Positions 57,739-64,000 of a stretch of DNA of 64,000 nt are shown here, piece after piece. Position 1 is the first letter of the stretch, and every line of letters starts with the position of its first letter. The DNA is taken from positions 104,447,350-104,511,349 of the forward strand of contig CM060708.1 of the NCBI GenBank assembly GCA_030686995.1, in the 5' to 3' direction. The stretch comes from Artemisia argyi. Its lineage: Eukaryota; Streptophyta; Magnoliopsida; Asterales; Asteraceae. A model generated the notes under the pieces. The model made no database searches and was not told where the DNA came from. It worked only from the letters and a program-made list of their open reading frames with translations. A program made the position numbers and the translations under genes.

Positions 57739-60700
57739 TGTAACAACCCGCATTTTCATGACATTTCTTCTATTCACTATTCATCAGTTACTATTGATCC
57801 CTTACTATTCATCGGTCACTATTCATCATTTTTGGAGTCAGTTTGTGATTCCAAGAAGCGTTCAGAAATTTTACTATTCATGTGACACTATTCATTCCCG
57901 AAGGGAAATCACTATTCATGATCATCGTTCGTCATTTCGTAAACTGAGTTTACGAGTCTTCAAATTCGCGTAACCAGTTAGGTTTAGCTGCGAATTCATG
58001 CATCATTCATTAATGCCACTTCATATAGACCGGAATAGTCTACACATTATCATCATCACTTGAGACCCTACACGGATATGCATTATTTCCATTTACGTAT
58101 GCTTAATTTGTAATTAACGATACCACTCAGTTTTACTACTAACGTATACCCAATACTCCCGACTATGATCCTAACATATTTACATACTCATAATAATAAT
58201 ATAAAAATTATATTATTATTTTATCCGGTGTTTTCTAAACAATTACTATATTTTACGGTCGGAGCTTATTACTCCGTCGGTTTGCGTTATTTCAACCCGA
58301 TAATTATTTTAACACCCGATTATCATCAGGAATAATATTTTACAACTTTTACAACTTCGTCGTATTTTATATCACCTCGGTAACATTTATTTTTAGTTAA
58401 CTCGGTACCCGATAACACCCAAAGTGTACACAAAATACATAAGCTCATCCAACAACTAGACACATTCATTAATTTAGCCACCAACAAGCCTTCCTTGTTT
58501 CCCTCCTTTTTGGTGTGCCGCCCCCCCTAGTACCCTTGGACTACATTAATTACAATTGACCAAGACATTATATATATACATAAAACTAGTTTTCATTTCT
58601 CATTTGATAAACACAACAAACTAGAAACTCTCTCATCTTTTTCTTCTCTCAAAAATTTCGGCCAAGAACTAAACCAAGCAAGAAATCACTAACTTTTCAA
58701 GATCCAAGTGTTTATCAAGTCCTAATCAAGATCTAGTTGGGGTTTTGTGGTAAAAACCCTATGTTTCTTAACATAATCATCTTCAAATCACCTCAAATAT
58801 TCAAGTAAGCTTCAAGAATACTTTTGATCTTTTCATACTTCCAATTACTTTATATTTTTATGTATTTTCAAGATATATTGGTAAAACATGCAAGTATGTA
58901 AGATCCATACCACTTGTTACTCATGTTGTTTTTATAAACACTAGATCTATAATTTTCACTAGTAATCTCATGAGATCCACCAAGATTGGTGATGTTTAGG
59001 AACCCATGACACCCTAAGAAGGTGTATGGTAGGATTGGGTATTTGTGAAGTTGATTTGAGATAGTTTGGTTAAGCCTTGAACAAGTTACAAACTAGGAAA
59101 GTTGATTTTTACAACTATATAAAAGCTACTGTCCCTTTTTGTTAAACGTGGGAAACTCAGGGTCTAGGGTGTAATTTTAGACCAAAGATTTAGAAAATAC
59201 ATTCCGAGACGAAACTATGGCCGAAAACGGGGATAAAATCCGAGTTACGACGAAAAAGATATGCTATTTTCAATTTTAATGACGAAAACTATATTTTATG
59301 AAAATATTGAATCTGTCCCGAATTTTCTAGCTAGGAAAACTGAGATTTAATGATATCTAGACTAGCCGAGACCTTGAGAAACCTAAAGTATACTTCGCGG
59401 GGATATAAAGAACATAGAAAACGAGCTTATAACGAAAAAGATACAAGTGATTGAAATCCGACGATATATGTATATTTCCATCAGCTTTTCTATTATTATT
59501 TTTGCCGCAAAACTGTCTTTGCAAGACACCACTTTCTCGGCTGTTTTTCTTTATGATCTGATCAGTTTGAGTCCGAGCCGTAGTTTTATGAAATCAAGAT
59601 CTCCCAGCAAGCTTTTCAAATCAATTGGCCATTTGAGCATTGGACTTATAACGAATAAACTACGACCTCATCTATGTACCCGATAAACTATACATATTTT
59701 GACAGCTTTTACTATAATAAATTTTTCTAAGTGTTGAACATAATACTTTCAAGTAACAACAATGAGAGTCGATTTTCTCATCGATTAAGACCCGTATTGC
59801 CAAAAGTTAAATGACACGACTTCAAGATATTATTACAAGGTTTTCAAAAACGCCGAGCTTGACCATTAACACTTAACGTACAATATTTCGCGACTAGTTT
59901 TGCGAGGCCATTTTGGTCATATTTTCAAGTAATGAAAATGTTATTTTTGCGACGAAAACCTTATATTTGCCGATTGAACACCAAACAAGGATCGTGGAGT
60001 ACCGTTTCAACATATTTACATGAAAAGTGGTTATTAACCTAACGAGACGTCAAAAAATAATTTTTCAAAACTAATGAGTGGTATCGATAACATACGTACT
60101 TGCATGTGTAGCATCATTTCATTTCTTACATTAGAAACTATCATTCATATTAGGTTGCGATTTGAGATCGTGCCTCATTTCAGTGTATCCACTTTTGTCA
60201 TCATAGCTATCGCACCAGGTGAGTTCATACCCCCTACTTTTACTTGTTTTTATAACTATTTTGGGGGAGAATACTTGCTCGTTTTTAACTAAACTCGATG
60301 CTTGTTTTATTCGAATGCGCAATACTTGATTGATTATTCAAATGCACCTATGTGTATATTGGTTGCATACTTGATTATTTTCTAACATAAACAAGTGTTT
60401 TATAAACATGCAACACACTTTATGAATCATTGCTGTTATGCAACACACTTTATGAACTATTGCTTTTATGCAACACACTTTATGAACAATTGCTTTTATG
60501 CAAACACTTTTATGGACCACACTGAAAATTATGCTTTGTTTAAACTATTACGCGGATTAGCCTAAGCCCTGTTATGTCCCAAATATGCCCATCTCATGAA
60601 CCGTTAATTCCTGCTGGGAAGCTCGAATGTTATAAATAGATCTATTGGGGGTAACGCCCCCGTTCGGTTTGGCCGGATAGGCAAACGAACGTATACCATG

Positions 60701-61116
60701 TCGAAACACAAGTGTCTGGGATAAACACTTGCCGGGCCCTATATATGATTAGATGCTCTTTGAGCATGCACACTGTTATAGCTTCGGTTGCATGAACTTA
60801 GCGCTAGCGTAATAGACTATTTTTCTATGTGGCATTGTATTCGTTGTAATGATCACATACTCTACTCATGGTCCACTCTTCAAATTTTACTTTAAGGTAA
60901 ACTTTATTTTTATGACATTGTGAGTTACACAATGGTCACAAAACTCTCTATTGAACTCACAACACTATTGTTTTAATACAAACTTATGAACTCACCAACC
61001 TCGTGTTGACACTTTTAGCATGTATTTTCAGGTATTAAGCAATGGCACGCTAAAGGAGGTTTTGGCAGGGCATGGCATGGTCATAGAAGACTCTGATTAT
61101 TTACTTGGGGACCGTT
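57739..61116 (+). repeat. right LTR of the chromovirus-like element, 3'-truncated
   Basis: Colinear with 51707-55116, with a shorter C-run, a 9-bp deletion near 59395 and a 20-bp deletion near 60058. Similarity ends abruptly after GGGGACCGTT at 61116. Confidence 0.92.
60408..60527 (+). repeat. 30-bp tandem repeat in the right LTR
   Basis: Counterpart of 54411-54530 with the same four units. Confidence 0.9.
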
Positions 61117-64000
61117 ATGAAATTACACTAAAAATATGAAAAATAAATTTGGAAAAATCTAAAATATTATAAAACTAATTTTAAAATTAAAATTATATTT
61201 TTAAGACTTTTTATCTAATTATTATTAATTAAAAACTAATTTAAACTATTTAATAATACACTAATAAATAAGAAAATGTAAAATAAGCCTAGAAAAATAA
61301 AATAAAGAGTTAGAAAAATCTAAAATATTATAAACCTTATTTTAAAACTGGAATTATATTTTTCACACTATTTTTCTAATTATTATTAATTAATTACTAT
61401 TTAATTATTTATGAAATACTTTTAAAACTAAGTAAAATGCTAATAAATACTAAATAAGCTAAGAAAAATCAGAAACTTTTTATAAAATTATTAAGTAAAT
61501 ACAGGAACCTAAGAAAAATATAAAAACACTAAGTGCTTAAGGAAAATAAGCTAATAAGCAATAAGCTTCTTAAATAGAAGCTAACACTTTCATAAAATTG
61601 AGCTTTTTTGGTTTTTCCTTTACAAAACTCTTTAAATACTTAAAGTATGACACTTTAATAAAGGCACTTTGGCTAGAAGCTTAAAAATAAGTAGATGAGA
61701 AGCTAAATTGATTGGCAGATAAGCATATAAACTTATTAGGATTTAAAGGATCCTGAATAAGCTTGTAAAAAGCTACTCAGCACAAACCAAAGAGTAATTA
61801 AGATGTAAGGAGGATGAGTGCATGGAAAACTAGCAGAAACAAGCAATTAAATATACTAAATAAGCCAACAAGCTGAATAAGCAATTCCACCCAATCCTGA
61901 GCACCAAACATGCCTGATTGGCCAAGCTTAGGCCAATGTGGGGCCCACCAGGATGATCAAGAGCGCAAAGTAAAAGCTAATATGAAAATCAGAGCTTATG
62001 GGCTTTTCAAAAAGCCAAAGCTCACTCATTGGGACCCACCAGTGAGGCCAGGGGAGGGCATGGAATATGGGTACAAAATCTAAGAACTCAGCATAGCTCT
62101 GGAATGGGACAAAACAAAAAGGCCTTGCAGCCCTACCTAATGAACTCTAAACCACCAAATAATCTATAAGCCTTGAAGTCTGGCTTATTGGATTTCCATG
62201 AAGCTAAAAACCAAGGGGTGGGGCCCACTAGAGAACAACCTTTGGCTAATAGAAAAGGGTGGTTTTGGTCAGGGTCTGTGTAGCAGGGCAATACCTTGCC
62301 CTGCAGCCTACTTTGGACACCAATTCAACCCCTAAGAAAAAATCACAAAAATAAGGAAATGTATGGATTCAATAGACTAGGTGGGGGAAAGCAACTTTTA
62401 AAAAGCACAAGCCCTGAATCCCACTGAAAATTCTAAACAATTCCTACAATTTTTGACTTTTCTGAGAATGGTGACTTTTGACTTTTTATGAAAAACTTGA
62501 AATTTGACTATTTTGAGTTTCAATCCTACTCTACTGATTAAATAAGATGGATTAAGATGAAATAAAGCTAAAGTAGGCTAAAGCTATGACTTATGAACTA
62601 AAATGGAGGTTTATGGATTACAAAATCCACAGCAGTGGACATGTATGAAGATTAATTGTTGATTTTGACCTTGTCTCCAAAGAATCTTGGTTTTAAGACT
62701 TAACTAGACCTAAACTGAGTGAATGTAACCTACTAGTACTAAAATGACAACAAAACAACCACAATACCACCCAAGGCAGTGTTAAACCAAACACCCCCTT
62801 TTTAAACCTGTTTTACTAAGTTAAGTAGGAACAGACCTAGAAACACCTAACCACTAATCTAAGTAGCTTACTAAACCATATTGAAGGCTAACTGAACAGT
62901 GACTGCAACAACTAACAATAAGAAGACAGAAATGCAATAATCAAGGTGGTGACTTACAGAAATTCCAAGCAATGATGTACTGAGACAAGGACCACTCTAA
63001 CCTATACCTCCCCTGAGGTTTCTAATACCATACAATTCAACAATCACCAGGATCCAAAGCTTTAATCAACTTGTTGAGTGATTTTTTTATTTTCTACTTA
63101 TTTTTTTTGAATTTTTGGTATTTTTGAGTTAATTAACTAAAACTATTTAAATGTCTTGAATTCCTTACAAAGCCTCTAAATAAGCTGATGTGGGCTCAGT
63201 GGATCAACAAACAACAATTTGAACAATCTTAAGAGCTAATTATGGAAACTTGAAATTTCAAACTGAAACATTAACTTGAAACTGAAATTCTTGAAACCTT
63301 AACTTGAAACTGAAATTCTTGCTTGAATTAAGTTTTAGTTATACTGGAAACTTAGAGTACAAACTTTTTAACTAAAAATTACACAAGAGAATGAAAAATT
63401 AATACTAATGATATCTAAAACTACCTTACTCTACTGCTACTCTAACTGCTTTTTTTTCTTCCCACCTTCTTCACTTTTATAAGCCCTTGGGTTTGTGTTT
63501 GGATTTGGTTTATATATTACAAAGGGTCCGTTTAGTTTGACATTAACACAAGGACTAACTTTGCAATTTTTTGAAAACTCAATGGCACGGTTTGTAATTT
63601 ATCCAAAGTTATCAAAAGGACTATAGTTGCCAAGTTTCATTTACCAAGGACTATAAATGATAGTTTTCCAAAATTTGAAATCCTAGGGACCTTTTATGCC
63701 AAAATTGAAAGTACAGGGACCAAAACTATAATTTTTGAAACTTTAGACCCAAGTATTATATTTTGTGATTTTTTGACTTTCAAAAGACTTGGGTTGACTT
63801 TTTATTTAAAATAAATGCATAGAGACTATTTTTGCCAAATTTTGAAAGTTGAGGGACTAAAACTGCCATTTTTGAAAACTTTGTACGTTTTTCATCTGTT
63901 TTTACTCATTTTGCATCTAAAACATATAAAACACAATTTTGGAATATTTTTAGTGTTTTGATGCATTTCTGAGTGTTTTTGTATGTTTTTGCAGTTCAGA
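61117..64000. other. repeat-derived non-coding DNA inserted in the LTR
   Basis: No ORF above 60 codons. Starts with (A)TGAAATTACAC at the LTR break; the TG start hints at another LTR. A minus-strand TATA-like CTTATAAAAG is at about 63475-63485. From 63530 to 63890 a loose repeat based on GGGACTAAAACTGCAATTTTTGAAA recurs six or seven times. AAGCTAATAAGC-type words recur at 61540-61880. The opposite boundary is beyond the window. Confidence 0.45.
63530..63890 (+). repeat. loose tandem repeat of GGGACTAAAACT-type units
   Basis: Six or seven degenerate units with period about 45-60 bp (for example at 63546, 63621, 63712 and 63851). The consensus is GGGAC(T/C)AAAACTGCAATTTTTG. Similar words are common near promoters of plant LTR elements. 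Confidence 0.5.

Larger units (their letters stand above)
51707..61116 (+). mobile_element. chromovirus-like element with long LTRs and short decayed interior
   Basis: Left LTR 51707-55304 and right LTR 57739-61116 both begin TGTAACAACCC. A tRNA-Met primer site follows the left LTR and a purine tract precedes the right one. The interior is only 2434 bp and contains integrase relics but no gag, protease or RT. The LTRs are nearly identical, differing by scattered substitutions and small indels. The right LTR lacks its last approximately 190 bp. Confidence 0.9.

Overview
This is a nuclear window from a dicot plant, most likely a member of the Asteraceae. That placement is an inference from the style of the retroelements: Athila-, Tat-, Tekay- and Sirevirus-like LTR families, plus an extra open reading frame after pol of a type I associate with composite genomes. 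The sequence is AT-rich, has long (TA)n tracts and contains one 500-N assembly gap (26699-27198). I see no intact host gene. Almost everything is transposable element, endogenous virus or broken gene fragment, in nested layers.

Layout. 1-3288: the 3' part of a Ty3/gypsy-type LTR. 3566-13172: a small spliced gene of unknown function, split inside an exon by an 8.3-kb non-autonomous Copia-type element (4353-12678) with paired LTRs, an AAATC target duplication, a broken gag, almost no pol and an unexplained second ORF under its own promoter-like region. 13342-13740: a LINE 3' end. 14440-18740 (minus): an endogenous badnavirus-like pararetrovirus segment. 18741-25117 (minus): a 5'-truncated Copia element with an extra ORF downstream of pol and about twenty AGTACT motifs. 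25118-26698: the 3' LTR of a Tat-like element (minus) with its antisense ORF, cut by the gap. 28092-29694: a nearly perfect 1.6-kb palindrome with a 9-bp target duplication (Mutator-like foldback). 31850-39863: a complete LTR element of Athila type that encodes only gag, protease and a small third ORF. Its LTRs carry a cluster of TGACG motifs.

40100-43060 holds same-strand exon fragments of at least three, probably four, unrelated genes: ARF GTPase, lipin-type phosphatidate phosphatase, vacuolar NHX antiporter and a long coiled-coil protein. This is the pattern expected from gene capture by a Helitron or Pack-type element. 44820-47846 (plus): a second badnavirus-like segment, running from the polyprotein tail through the intergenic region into ORF1, ORF2 and the movement-protein end of ORF3. 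It is interrupted by a minus-strand gypsy LTR (47847-51155), which is followed by a chromovirus-like element with two nearly identical 3.4-3.6-kb LTRs around a short, decayed interior (51707-61116). The right LTR of that element is cut at 61116 by further repeat-derived DNA that runs to the end.

Working together: no cellular pathway is encoded. The functional story is parasitic and regulatory. Several elements keep LTRs, primer sites and promoters but have lost polymerase, so they must have moved with enzymes supplied in trans. The two viral segments face opposite ways and between them cover most of a badnavirus-type genome, but every reading frame is broken.
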